Assembly: GCA_002314755.1 (NCBI GenBank)
Contig: DCHC01000054.1
Location: 1 to 51,032 of the forward strand
Source of the DNA: Faecalibacterium sp. UBA1762
GTDB taxonomy: Bacteria > Bacillota > Clostridia > Oscillospirales > Ruminococcaceae
Reading direction: 5' to 3'
Length of the DNA: 51,032 nt
Shown here: positions 34,146-42,573 of the stretch, piece after piece
How positions within the stretch are numbered: the stretch's first letter is position 1
Layout: every line of letters starts with the position of its first letter
The notes under the pieces: model-generated
The model's database searches: none
Told to the model about the DNA's origin: nothing
The model's input: only the letters and a program-made list of their open reading frames with translations
Position numbers and translations under genes: made by a program

Positions 34146-35152
34146 ACGATCTCCTTTTGCATCGGATCTGTCAATGCCTTTTGGGTGGAATGACGCTTTC
34201 CCTGCAGAATCAGTATGGCGCAGTCATCCAGATAGACCGAAACCGCATCCGCGCAAAGTACACCGAAGCAGCAGCCGTAGGGGTACGAGCCGTAGTATTG
34301 GAACACCATGGTTGCCACCCCTGCCACCGCACCATACAGCAGTCGGCCAAAGCCGGTACGGGCACCGCAGATCTCATCCTGAACCAAAAAGACCGCGCAA
34401 AAAATCAACCCGCAGCAGAGCAGCTCATCTGTCAGCAAATCCATCCGGTCAATACCGGAAACACGGGGAAACAGCCAGCTGACTGCAGCACAGCTGCCCA
34501 GATAACTCAACGCGGGAAGCAGATGGAACTTGCGGACCGCCAACAGCAACAAAGCACACGCCGCAACTACCAGGGAGGCATTTACCGCCATCGGACCCGA
34601 AAAAATGCCCATCAGCCGATAGATTTTACTGATATTGGGAAGTCCCGCCATCTTGATTATCTGTGCCGGGGTTTCAGAGGGTGTAAATTTTACGATATTG
34701 CCCAGGGCGAGCTTGTAAAACGGTGCCGGAAAGTTGAGGATCTGTTGAGGCCAACTGATCACTGCCACCACATACCCCAATGCGGAAGGATGAAACGGAT
34801 AGTTTCCGATCCCGCCGAAAATATGTTTTCCCACTAAAATTGCAGTCAATGTGCTGAGCACAACAATGTGGTACGGTACCGAGGCCGGCATCATTCCCAC
34901 CAGCAATACTGCAAACAAAAGGCTGGACACCTCCTGGTAATCCCAGGGCTTTCTCTGAATTACCGCTGCAAGAATGTCACAGGCCATAGCTGTCAAAACC
35001 GCAACGCCGGCCAGTATCAGTGCCCGCCAACCGTAAAGATAAACAGCCATAAACACCAGCGGGGTAATCGCCGCCAGCCTTGCTGCGCAGTTGCGTTTGG
35101 CACTCTCTGCCCGGCTGATGTTTTTTTCGGAATTTATCAAAGTCGTTCCCAT
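34142..35152 (-). CDS. RnfD/NqrB-like membrane subunit
   Basis: A 336-residue polytopic protein, about ten hydrophobic segments. GKHIFGGIGNYPFHPSALGY matches the RnfD GKxxFGGxGxNxFNPA motif, and YYGSYPYGCCFGVLCADAV matches the C-terminal GGYPEGVxFAxLLMNxxTP region. At the covalent-flavin site (usually SGATP or SATP) it has S159-E-T161-P, so a Thr is kept in an altered context. The later ATDPVTSP motif is replaced by LVQDEICGART. It lies 45 bases after rpe. An AAAGGA sits directly against the ATG with no spacer, so a TTG four codons downstream is a possible true start. Confidence 0.82.
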   Translation of the reverse strand: MGTTLINSEKNISRAESAKRNCAARLAAITPLVFMAVYLYGWRALILAGVAVLTAMACDILAAVIQRKPWDYQEVSSLLFAVLLVGMMPASVPYHIVVLSTLTAILVGKHIFGGIGNYPFHPSALGYVVAVISWPQQILNFPAPFYKLALGNIVKFTPSETPAQIIKMAGLPNISKIYRLMGIFSGPMAVNASLVVAACALLLLAVRKFHLLPALSYLGSCAAVSWLFPRVSGIDRMDLLTDELLCCGLIFCAVFLVQDEICGARTGFGRLLYGAVAGVATMVFQYYGSYPYGCCFGVLCADAVSVYLDDCAILILQGKRHSTQKALTDPMQKEIV

Positions 35153-35197
35153 TCCTTTCCGAAGATGTCCCTTTTCCTCAGGGCCACTTTTCCGCTG

Positions 35198-35863
35198 TTA
35201 GCCGCGAATCGCCGCAATCGCCGCGGTTACATCCTTCGCGCCGAAAACAGCACTGCCTGCAACCAGCGCGTCCGCACCGGCGTTACGGCATACGGCGGCG
35301 GTATCACCGTTCACCCCGCCATCCACCTCAATCCGGAAGCTAAGCCCCCGGCGGGTCCGTTCCTGCTGCAGCGCAGAAATCTTTTGCATCTGGTCTTCCA
35401 TAAAAGACTGCCCGCCAAAGCCCGGCTCTACCGTCATGATCAGCACCATTTCCAGCTCATCCAGATAAGGAAATACCGCCTGAACCGGCGTTGCCGGCTT
35501 AATAACCAAACCTGCCTTACAGCCGACCTCGTGAATTACATCCACTGTCTGTCCCACCGGACTGGCTGCCTCCAAATGGAATGTGATATAGTCTGCGCCG
35601 GCAGCCGCAAACTGTGCGGCATAAAGATGGGGATACTGAATCATCAGATGGACGTCGTATACCGCATCCACCGTCTTTTTCAAAGATTTCAAAACCGGCA
35701 ATCCAAAAGAGATATTCGGCACAAAAATACCATCCATCACATCAAAATGCAGCCAATCTGCCCCAGCCTGCAAAACGCGGCTACAATCCGCAGCCAGTGC
35801 CGAAAAATTGGCGGAAAGAATGGACGGGGCAACCACCGTTTTATTGATCTGTGTTTCCTGCAT
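35198..35863 (-). CDS. rpe: Ribulose-phosphate 3-epimerase
   Basis: A 221-residue TIM-barrel enzyme that interconverts ribulose 5-phosphate and xylulose 5-phosphate. Signature blocks: APSILSANFSALAADC, the metal-binding HFDVMDGIFVPNISFG, VHLMIQYP, MTVEPGFGGQSF and EVDGGVN near the phosphate site, ending in AGADALVAGSAVFG. The ATG at 35863 sits 3 bases after GGAGGAACT-type sequence; the frame continues 46 codons upstream without a good site. It is the first gene of the operon with the Rnf-like trio, so pentose phosphate and membrane functions are co-expressed. Confidence 0.95.
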   Translation of the reverse strand: MQETQINKTVVAPSILSANFSALAADCSRVLQAGADWLHFDVMDGIFVPNISFGLPVLKSLKKTVDAVYDVHLMIQYPHLYAAQFAAAGADYITFHLEAASPVGQTVDVIHEVGCKAGLVIKPATPVQAVFPYLDELEMVLIMTVEPGFGGQSFMEDQMQKISALQQERTRRGLSFRIEVDGGVNGDTAAVCRNAGADALVAGSAVFGAKDVTAAIAAIRG

Positions 35864-35972
35864 AGTTCCTCCAACAGGATACCCGGAGACCGTTGCTTTT
35901 TTCTCCCGGGCATCCCAAAAGACCGACGTTTGTCTTCGACGGGTCGATCTTTTACATATAATAATTAACAAA

Positions 35973-36001
35973 AGTATAACAAATTCGGCATTGTATTTCA
36001 A
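35973..36001 (-). promoter_or_regulatory. Promoter of the rpe-Rnf-like operon
   Basis: -35 TTGAAA (36001-35996) and -10 TATACT (35978-35973) are 17 bases apart on the minus strand. The leader to rpe is about 105 bases and has an imperfect GC-rich stem before the ribosome binding site. Confidence 0.6.
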
Positions 36002-36087
36002 GTGTGAAGCCTAAATTCCGCCATTTCAGGCAAAAATTTCCGCAGAATTTTCTCATTTGGCATTTTTTTAATTTGAAAAAGTATCTA

Positions 36088-36125
36088 AAAAAAGACGGCC
36101 GCTTTCTTCTGCTGCCGTCTTTTTT
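36088..36125. terminator. Terminator after htrA
   Basis: AAAAAAGACGGC (36088-36099) and GCCGTCTTTTTT (36113-36124 region) form a stem with T-runs on both strands. It separates htrA from the rpe promoter. Confidence 0.85.
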
Positions 36126-36169
36126 CAAAGCCTCTCCCTGTTGCCGATAAATACTGGCAATTCCTGTCT

Positions 36170-37621
36170 TTAAGGGGAGGTACCTATCTGTGAGGAATCC
36201 ACCAGTAAAACATCCACCGTTACGGTCTGATTGTCATAGGTGCGCAGAATTTCCATGGTAAGATAGTCTCCAGGTCGCATCTCCTTCAGCATATCCGTCA
36301 GGTCTTCGCTGGCGATCATCTCTTTGTCACCCGCTTTGAGGATGACATCACCCGCCTGGATCCCGTGATTCAGCAGATCGCTGCCGGGCTGAATAGACGC
36401 GATATACAGTCCCTGTCCCGGCAGACCGTTTGCCGGTCCGTTGGTGGCATCCAACGCAATGACATTAATACCCAGCACGGCCCGATCCCGCACATAGCCG
36501 TATGCTATCAGGTTGTCTAATATCGGCTGCGCATCGCTGATAGGGATGGAAAAACCGATGCCCTCGTATCCGCTTGCCACAATCTTACTGGAATTGATAC
36601 CGATTACCTGCCCCCAACTGTTTAGTAGCGGACCGCCGGAATTGCCCGGGTTGATCGCCGCATCCGTCTGTATAACCGTAATGGTAACATAGCTGCCGTC
36701 GGAAAGGGTATTTGTGATCTCCCGCTCTGTTGCAGAGATAATGCCCTGCGACACACTGCCGGTCAGTCCACCGGGATTTCCGATCACGATTGCCCGCTCG
36801 CCCACCTGCACCTGTTCGGAATTGCCGAACACGGCGGGCTGCAGGCCCTCTGCGGATATTTTCAAAACAGCCAGGTCGGATTTTTCATCACTGCCGATAA
36901 TCTTTGCTGTATGCCGAGTCTCATCCGTCAGTACCACTGTGACGCTTGTCACGCCCTCCACCACATGGGCGTTGGTGATGATGTAGCCGTCCTCGCTCAT
37001 AATAATACCGGAGCCACCCCCGGCAGCAGCAATACTTTTGCCGTCATAGGTCAGAATACCGACCACGCTGTCGCGTACCTGTTCCACAATGTACTGAGTG
37101 GTATAACCGTCTTCCTCCCGGGGTATATCGTACATTTCAATCTTCGGGGTATCTGCGCTTTGCTGCTGTTCCGGCTGTGAGCTGTACAACTCCGGTACTG
37201 CTGCCCGCCCGGCGGAACGCCGCCCTGCACGCAGACCCATACCGCAGATCAGCACAATGCAGGCTGCTGCCAACATCAACAGTGAAACGGCGACCAGCCA
37301 GCCGATAATCCGTCCGGTCTTTCTGCTTTTCCGGCATCCTTGGTATAGTGGCCGAACTGCCTGTTCCGGAGCGGGCCGATTTCCCTCCGCCTTCTGCTCT
37401 TGCTCCTCCTGCCGGGGGGACAGATCGGTCTCTTGCTGTTCACCGCCCCCCTGCTGACAATCGGCTTGCAGCTGCTCAGTCGGAATCTCTTCAACCGGTT
37501 CTGCCGCGGTCTGTTCCGGTTCGGTCGGTTCCGGTTGGCTATCAAACAACTCTTCCAGTTGCCGAATGGGATTTTCGTCCGTTTCGCCTACAGTATTCCG
37601 CTCTTTATCCTGTTCTGACAT
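36170..37621 (-). CDS. HtrA/DegP-like membrane-anchored serine protease
   Basis: A 483-residue envelope quality-control protease. A long Glu/Gln/Pro-rich cytoplasmic region (1-95) and one transmembrane helix (about 104-128) precede the trypsin-like domain with H219 (TNAHVV), D249 (KSDLAVL) and S328 (NPGNSGGP), followed by a PDZ domain (about 385-475: LYIASIQPGSDLLNHGIQ). GGAGA lies 7 bases before the ATG. It starts 63 bases after the sensor kinase gene, with no terminator found between them, so the two-component system and the protease are probably one unit. A strong terminator follows. Confidence 0.94.
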   Translation of the reverse strand: MSEQDKERNTVGETDENPIRQLEELFDSQPEPTEPEQTAAEPVEEIPTEQLQADCQQGGGEQQETDLSPRQEEQEQKAEGNRPAPEQAVRPLYQGCRKSRKTGRIIGWLVAVSLLMLAAACIVLICGMGLRAGRRSAGRAAVPELYSSQPEQQQSADTPKIEMYDIPREEDGYTTQYIVEQVRDSVVGILTYDGKSIAAAGGGSGIIMSEDGYIITNAHVVEGVTSVTVVLTDETRHTAKIIGSDEKSDLAVLKISAEGLQPAVFGNSEQVQVGERAIVIGNPGGLTGSVSQGIISATEREITNTLSDGSYVTITVIQTDAAINPGNSGGPLLNSWGQVIGINSSKIVASGYEGIGFSIPISDAQPILDNLIAYGYVRDRAVLGINVIALDATNGPANGLPGQGLYIASIQPGSDLLNHGIQAGDVILKAGDKEMIASEDLTDMLKEMRPGDYLTMEILRTYDNQTVTVDVLLVDSSQIGTSP

Positions 37622-37684
37622 AGCATTTCTCCGTTCGGTTTTCCATTATCTTTCACTGTTTTTGGTCGCCTGCGTTCCTTGATG

Positions 37685-39241
37685 TCAAAGCTTTTCCGCA
37701 GTCTCTGTCGGTTCCGGCCTATGTTTGGTACGCAGCCGGCTAAGCGCACTGATGCCCCTGTCTTTGCGCCGCGGCGGCAGCTCCGGTCTTCCGCCGGGCA
37801 GCTCAATAACAAACCTTGTCCAGCTGGCGGAATCGCTTTCCGCGCGGATACTGCCCCCGCTGACACCCATCAGCACCTTGCTGATGTGCATTCCCAGACC
37901 GGAACCGGAAGCGTTCAGGCCCCGGCTGGAATCCCCCTTATAAAAGCGTTCAAACAACAGCGGCAGCTGATCAGCCGGAACGCCCTCTCCGGTATTTTGC
38001 ACACTCAGATATACTCGACCTTTACCGGTTGTCACATCCAAATCTATTCTGCCGCCCTGAGGAGTAAACTTGATGGCGTTATCCACAATATTGTAAACCA
38101 CCTGGTATATGATATCCGGATCGGCATACACGATCGTACGCTGGGGATCGTATCCCCCCACACCGATACACTTATCCACCAGACGCTGCTCGCTGTTCAT
38201 CATAACCGCACCAACGGTCTGCCAAAGATCGTAATTTTTGGCGTTGATCCGGTACTCTCCGGCCTCCAGCTTGGTAATATCAAGCATGGACTGAATCAAT
38301 CTTGTCAATCTGGCGACCTCTTCACTGACCAAAGTCAGATAACGGGGATATTGGTCCACTGGAATCACCCCGTCCAGCATTCCGTCAATAAAGCCCTTGA
38401 TACTGGTCATCGGGGTGCGCAGCTCATGGGCAATGTTGCCCATAAAGCTTTGACGGGAGCGGTCAATTGCCTCCAGCGAAGCCGCCATAGTGTTAAAATT
38501 CTGTGCCAACTGGCCGATCTCATTCTGTTCTGACTGAGCCACCGAAACCCGTGCAGTGAAATCCCCTTTGCCAAACCGGTCCGCGGCACGGGATATCTGG
38601 GCCAACGGCGCGCTGATACGTTTCGCCGCAACCAAAGAAAACAACCCGCTGACCAGCAGCATCAGGCCGCTTGCCCACAGAAAAGCCACCCCCAGCTCGG
38701 AGGTGTAGGTGCGGAACCAACCTGCCTGACGCAGCGCCATCAGGTAATAATTGCCTATTTCACCCCGGTACAGGCTGCACTGCACATAACTGATCTCGGG
38801 CAGCAGGCCGTCCAGATCGGTCAGATTGCGCATACCGGGCAACCCGTTTTCTGTATCCTCCCCGGTCTGCATCAAGGCTCGCAGCTGCTTTTCAGTCAAC
38901 GCCTTCCCTGAAAGGATCTGTTCCCCCGTGCAGTACAAAATGTCACCCTGCTGACTGCAGACCACAATGGTGGTCCCGGTGATCTCCCCGGCCAAATCGG
39001 CAGAGCGGGTCACCACCGAACGGCGAAGCTGCTCGTCCTCCGTCACCTTTCCGGTCTCCTGCATCACCCTGGTCAGGCAGCTGATCGCACCGGAAAGATT
39101 GCGCATATTTTCGGCATAAAAATATCGGCTGGCCAACGTAAAAAACACACTTGCCAACAGTAACATACTTGCCAGCACCACACCGGCCACCGACCGGAAA
39201 TACCGGCCAGCCAGGCTGCCTTTTTTCTTTTTTCGGGTCAT
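37685..39241 (-). CDS. Sensor histidine kinase (HAMP, HisKA, HATPase)
   Basis: A 518-residue membrane kinase. Helix 1 (about 17-38), an extracytoplasmic sensor (about 40-178), helix 2 (about 183-206), HAMP (206-260), HisKA with phospho-acceptor H272 (FMGNIAHELRTPMTSI), and the ATPase domain with the N box (YNIVDNAIKFTP), F box (FERFYKGDSS) and G box (GSGLGMHISK). Order and length fit classical EnvZ/PhoR-like kinases. It starts 9 bases after the regulator gene. The basic tail after the ATPase domain (about 490-518) is an addition. Control of htrA by envelope stress is inferred from gene order. Confidence 0.94.
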   Translation of the reverse strand: MTRKKKKGSLAGRYFRSVAGVVLASMLLLASVFFTLASRYFYAENMRNLSGAISCLTRVMQETGKVTEDEQLRRSVVTRSADLAGEITGTTIVVCSQQGDILYCTGEQILSGKALTEKQLRALMQTGEDTENGLPGMRNLTDLDGLLPEISYVQCSLYRGEIGNYYLMALRQAGWFRTYTSELGVAFLWASGLMLLVSGLFSLVAAKRISAPLAQISRAADRFGKGDFTARVSVAQSEQNEIGQLAQNFNTMAASLEAIDRSRQSFMGNIAHELRTPMTSIKGFIDGMLDGVIPVDQYPRYLTLVSEEVARLTRLIQSMLDITKLEAGEYRINAKNYDLWQTVGAVMMNSEQRLVDKCIGVGGYDPQRTIVYADPDIIYQVVYNIVDNAIKFTPQGGRIDLDVTTGKGRVYLSVQNTGEGVPADQLPLLFERFYKGDSSRGLNASGSGLGMHISKVLMGVSGGSIRAESDSASWTRFVIELPGGRPELPPRRKDRGISALSRLRTKHRPEPTETAEKL

Positions 39242-39250
39242 GGGCTATGC

Positions 39251-39958
39251 TCACTCCGTTTCCAGAGCTTCAAATTTGTAACCGACACTGCGCACTGTCT
39301 TCAAGCTCCACTGTCGGCTGACCCCCTCCAGTTTTTCCCGCAAACGCTTGATGTGTACATCAATGGTACGGCTTTCCCCGTAATAATCCATACCCCAGAC
39401 TTCGTTCAACAGCTGGTCACGGGTATACACCCGGTTGGGATGGGAAGCCAGGAAAAACAGCAGCTTCATCTCCTTGGGCGGTGCCTCCACTACCTCATCA
39501 TTTATCCGAAGCTCATAGCGGTTTAAATCCACCCTGAGGCGATCATACTCCACAATATTGTCATCCTTTTCCGAAGCAGCGACCGGTTGTTCCGCCTCCT
39601 GGCAGCGGCGCAGCACCGCCTTGATACGTGCGACCACCTCTTTTGTATCAAACGGCTTGACGATATAGTCGTCTGCCCCCAGCTCCAAACCCAGCACCTT
39701 GTCAAAGGTTTCGCCCCGCGCAGTCAACATGATCACCGGCACATTTCCTTTCTGCCGCAGGCGGCGGCAGGTTTCCCAGCCATCCAAACGGGGCATCATC
39801 ACATCCAGCAGCACCAGGTCTGCACCCTGCTCCTGATACAGGTCCAATGCCTGCTGCCCATCGTAGGCAAGCACCGTTTCAAAATTTTCCCGTTTCAAAT
39901 ATAAGCGCAGCAGTTCACAGATGTTCCGGTCATCATCCACAATCATAATTTTACCCAT
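39251..39958 (-). CDS. OmpR/PhoB-family response regulator
   Basis: A 235-residue regulator. The receiver domain (1-120) has the acidic pocket D8-D10, phospho-acceptor D52 (LLDVMMP), T in MLTARG and K in DYIVKPF. The C-terminal winged helix (about 135-232) includes VEAPPKEMKLLFFLASHPN, YTRDQLLNEVWG and RTIDVHIKRLREKL. The ATG at 39958 is behind AAAGGAG at 11 bases; a GTG three codons earlier is too close. A TATAAT at about 40063-40068 may be its -10 box. It is the first gene of the regulator-kinase-htrA operon. Confidence 0.95.
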   Translation of the reverse strand: MGKIMIVDDDRNICELLRLYLKRENFETVLAYDGQQALDLYQEQGADLVLLDVMMPRLDGWETCRRLRQKGNVPVIMLTARGETFDKVLGLELGADDYIVKPFDTKEVVARIKAVLRRCQEAEQPVAASEKDDNIVEYDRLRVDLNRYELRINDEVVEAPPKEMKLLFFLASHPNRVYTRDQLLNEVWGMDYYGESRTIDVHIKRLREKLEGVSRQWSLKTVRSVGYKFEALETE

Positions 39959-40117
39959 AAAAACCACTACTCCTTTTCTGTCCGTTCTGTTTTTCGGACG
40001 GTCGCTCCGAGCTGTTTTTACACATTTTCCGCTGCCCGCAGCGCACCCACATTACACCATTCTCATTATACCCGCAAAATGTGACGGAAAAAAGAATATT
40101 TCCTTTACTGCATGTAA

Positions 40118-40133
40118 ATTTGACCGGTCAAAT
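40118..40133. promoter_or_regulatory. 16-bp perfect palindrome upstream of the response regulator
   Basis: ATTTGACCGGTCAAAT lies directly after the metallophosphoesterase stop and about 50-65 bases upstream of the regulator's likely -10 region. No T-run follows on either strand, so an operator is more likely than a terminator. Confidence 0.35.
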
Positions 40134-40868
40134 CTATCCCTTGGCCGGGCTTTTACCGCTTTTCGAGACCGGCTTAGCGCCCTTATCCTTTGGAAAAAGC
40201 GGAATGAGTTTGCGGTAAACTGCAGCCGCACTGCCTCCCATAGGCTGGTCCAGATGATATCTTCCGAAGCACCACCGCCCATATTTTGCCCGATGCATCA
40301 CCCCGTCCAGATATTTTTCCAACGCATTTTCTTCATACAAAACAGAATCCCGGTTCAGCTGCAAAAAGCTGATCAACCGAGTGGGGCCGTCGTGGGTCAG
40401 TATGGCGTCGACCCGGTTATCCAGCTTTGCCAGGCTTGCATCGGCACGTTGAAAATCCTCCTGCGTGGGAAGCTCCTGTCGCCACCAGCTGACCTTTTCC
40501 TGTCGACTTTCCCTGTCAATACTCTCCCCACCGCCAAAAGTGAAAACGGAATGCCCCTCCAGTGTATAGACCGCGCCCCGCTCCAGTCTGTACATTCTGG
40601 GGCCCAGCTGCTGTGCGATATCACCGGCAAAGGGCACATGGGGATACTTCTCCAAAAGGTCAAAGTTTTCATGACTTCCATCCAGAAACAACAGCTGATA
40701 TCTGCGGTGGGCGAGCCACTGTAAAACCTGTTTTTCCTTCTTGCTGCCGTCCCAGATAAAGCCAAAATCACCCAGTACAATCAGGGTATCTCCTTTGTGT
40801 AAACGGCGCACCGCTCCGGTGCGAAGCCGTGCAATATCTCCGTGGGTATCGCTCATCAGGTAAATCAT
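40134..40868 (-). CDS. Calcineurin-like metallophosphoesterase
   Basis: A 244-residue dinuclear-metal phosphoesterase with the signature SDTHGD (motif I), VLGDFG (II), LDGSHEN (III, GNHE variant), THDGP (late His) and a central TFGGGES. The tail (about 222-244) is rich in Lys, Ser and Pro and probably disordered. No signal peptide is present. The substrate is unknown. GGGGAG lies about 9 bases before the ATG. It is read toward the response regulator but probably from its own promoter, and diverges from the carboxypeptidase gene at 41097. Confidence 0.88.
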   Translation of the reverse strand: MIYLMSDTHGDIARLRTGAVRRLHKGDTLIVLGDFGFIWDGSKKEKQVLQWLAHRRYQLLFLDGSHENFDLLEKYPHVPFAGDIAQQLGPRMYRLERGAVYTLEGHSVFTFGGGESIDRESRQEKVSWWRQELPTQEDFQRADASLAKLDNRVDAILTHDGPTRLISFLQLNRDSVLYEENALEKYLDGVMHRAKYGRWCFGRYHLDQPMGGSAAAVYRKLIPLFPKDKGAKPVSKSGKSPAKG

Positions 40869-40944
40869 ATTAAAGTTCTCCCCGACACCTGTCTGGCATC
40901 ATAATTCTTCTTGTATCTCCGTCTTTTCTTTTTACCGTACCTGT

Positions 40945-40952
40945 GATATAAT
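40945..40952 (+). promoter_or_regulatory. Extended -10 promoter of the second D,D-carboxypeptidase
   Basis: TG, one base, then TATAAT (40947-40952) is an extended -10 box. No good -35 was seen. The leader of roughly 138 bases contains an imperfect inverted repeat (about 40967-41005). Confidence 0.4.
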
Positions 40953-41096
40953 AAATCGATTACATGTCCGACGGACTGTTCGTACCGTATTCCCGGACCG
41001 TCGGTTCAAAAATACTGTATGGTCTGACCGGAGATCTCTTTCCTGTTTACAACCGTTTTCATCATATCACAATTACTGAGAGGTGACAAGGCGTCT

Positions 41097-42473
41097 ATGA
41101 GAAAAAAACTGTCGGCTGTCCTGCTGTGTATCGCAGCCTTTTGCGCGCTATTTTCGGTGTCTGCCGCCGCAGCTTTCGAGCCGCCCTTTGATGTAAACGC
41201 GGCAGAAATATATATGGTTAACCTGGATACCGACACGGTTGTCTACGCAAAGAATGAGACGGTGCCCCGCGCCCCTGCCAGTTTGACAAAAATGATGACC
41301 AGTCTGCTGCTCTTGGAAAACTGCACCGATCTGGAGGGAACCCAGATCACTGCGCCTGCCTATATCTACGATGAGCTGTACGGCATGAACGCCTCTACCG
41401 CAGATATCCGCCCCTACGAAACCGTTACCGCCAAAACGCTGCTGTATGCCATGCTGCTGCCCAGTGCCAATGAAGCTGCCAGTATTACTGCCGACTATCT
41501 GGGTGCGGGAAACTTAGAGAACTTCTTCTATGCCATGAATGCCCGCGCCAAGGAGTTGGGCTGTGTAGCGACCAATTTCACCAACGCTCACGGTCTGTTT
41601 GGTATGGATCAAAGCCACTATTCCTGCGCGTATGATATGTACCTGATCGGTCGCGCCTGTTATGATACCCCCGGTTTTATGGAGGTTGCCTCCAGTGAAA
41701 GCTATGAAATGCCCTTTACCAACTACCATTCCACACCGGAATTTGCTTCGCGCCCGGATGTTGCCTATATCATCTACTCCACCAACTATCTGCAGCGCAC
41801 CTCCTCCTCCATCTACCGCAGCGATGTCCACGGTCTGAAAACCGGCAGCACCGACGAAGCGGGTTACAACCTTGTTTCCACCGCCACACAAAATGGTGAA
41901 ACCTACATGCTGGTGGTCATGGGCACTCCGTATGAAAAAGATGAGATGGGCTACGGTCTCGCATTTTCCGTCACCAGTCAGCTGTATGACTGGGCTTTCG
42001 ACAATTTTGAAGTGCGCTCCACGCTGGATACACAGGCTCCTTTGCAGGAGGTAAAAGTCAAGTTTGGCGAGGGTGCCGATACTGTTCTTCTGTATCCGGA
42101 GGATAGCTTTACCACCCTGCTTCCCAGTGAGGCTGACGAGAGCGTGCTGCAAAAGGAGTATATCCTGCCGGAAAGTGTTACCGCCCCCATTGAAGAGGGC
42201 GATGTTATCGGCGCTGTCCGGTTGAGCCTTGCGGGCGAGCAGCTGGGCACGGTCGCCCTGGTCAGTCACGACAATATCAGCCGCAGCAGCCTGCTTTACA
42301 CCATCGACCAGGTCAAAACCTTCCTGTGCAGCCTGTATTTCCGTACTGTAGCTATCCTGTTTATTTTGCTGGTCATCGGCTATGCTCTGCTGGTCCGCCG
42401 ATTGGATAAGAAACGCCGCAGGGCGCAGGCAGGCTTTATGGACGGAATGGATTACCGTTCCCGCCGTCGCTGA
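41097..42473 (+). CDS. Penicillin-binding D,D-carboxypeptidase (S11)
   Basis: A 458-residue peptidoglycan carboxypeptidase. A signal peptide (MRKKLSAVLLCIAAFCAL to about residue 26) is followed by SLTK (nucleophile Ser about residue 62), SAN (LPSANEAAS) and a normal KTG (GLKTGSTDEAGYN). The C-terminus has a beta domain, one transmembrane helix (about 415-440) and a basic tail (KKRRRAQ). It is the second S11 enzyme in the window; unlike that at 25541 it keeps KTG. AGAGG precedes the ATG. pncB follows after 100 bases. Confidence 0.93.
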   Translation: MRKKLSAVLLCIAAFCALFSVSAAAAFEPPFDVNAAEIYMVNLDTDTVVYAKNETVPRAPASLTKMMTSLLLLENCTDLEGTQITAPAYIYDELYGMNASTADIRPYETVTAKTLLYAMLLPSANEAASITADYLGAGNLENFFYAMNARAKELGCVATNFTNAHGLFGMDQSHYSCAYDMYLIGRACYDTPGFMEVASSESYEMPFTNYHSTPEFASRPDVAYIIYSTNYLQRTSSSIYRSDVHGLKTGSTDEAGYNLVSTATQNGETYMLVVMGTPYEKDEMGYGLAFSVTSQLYDWAFDNFEVRSTLDTQAPLQEVKVKFGEGADTVLLYPEDSFTTLLPSEADESVLQKEYILPESVTAPIEEGDVIGAVRLSLAGEQLGTVALVSHDNISRSSLLYTIDQVKTFLCSLYFRTVAILFILLVIGYALLVRRLDKKRRRAQAGFMDGMDYRSRRR

Positions 42474-42573
42474 GTCCCCGTTCAAGCTCTGTTATTTTTC
42501 GGGCAGGCGCCCGTTTGCCGAATATCGGAAATTGTTTCGTTCTACCCTTGCAAAAAAGAAAGGTTGTGTCGTT

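Noticed and set aside
41514..42485. 323-codon minus-strand open frame
   Set aside because: Antisense to the second carboxypeptidase gene, whose motifs are unambiguous.
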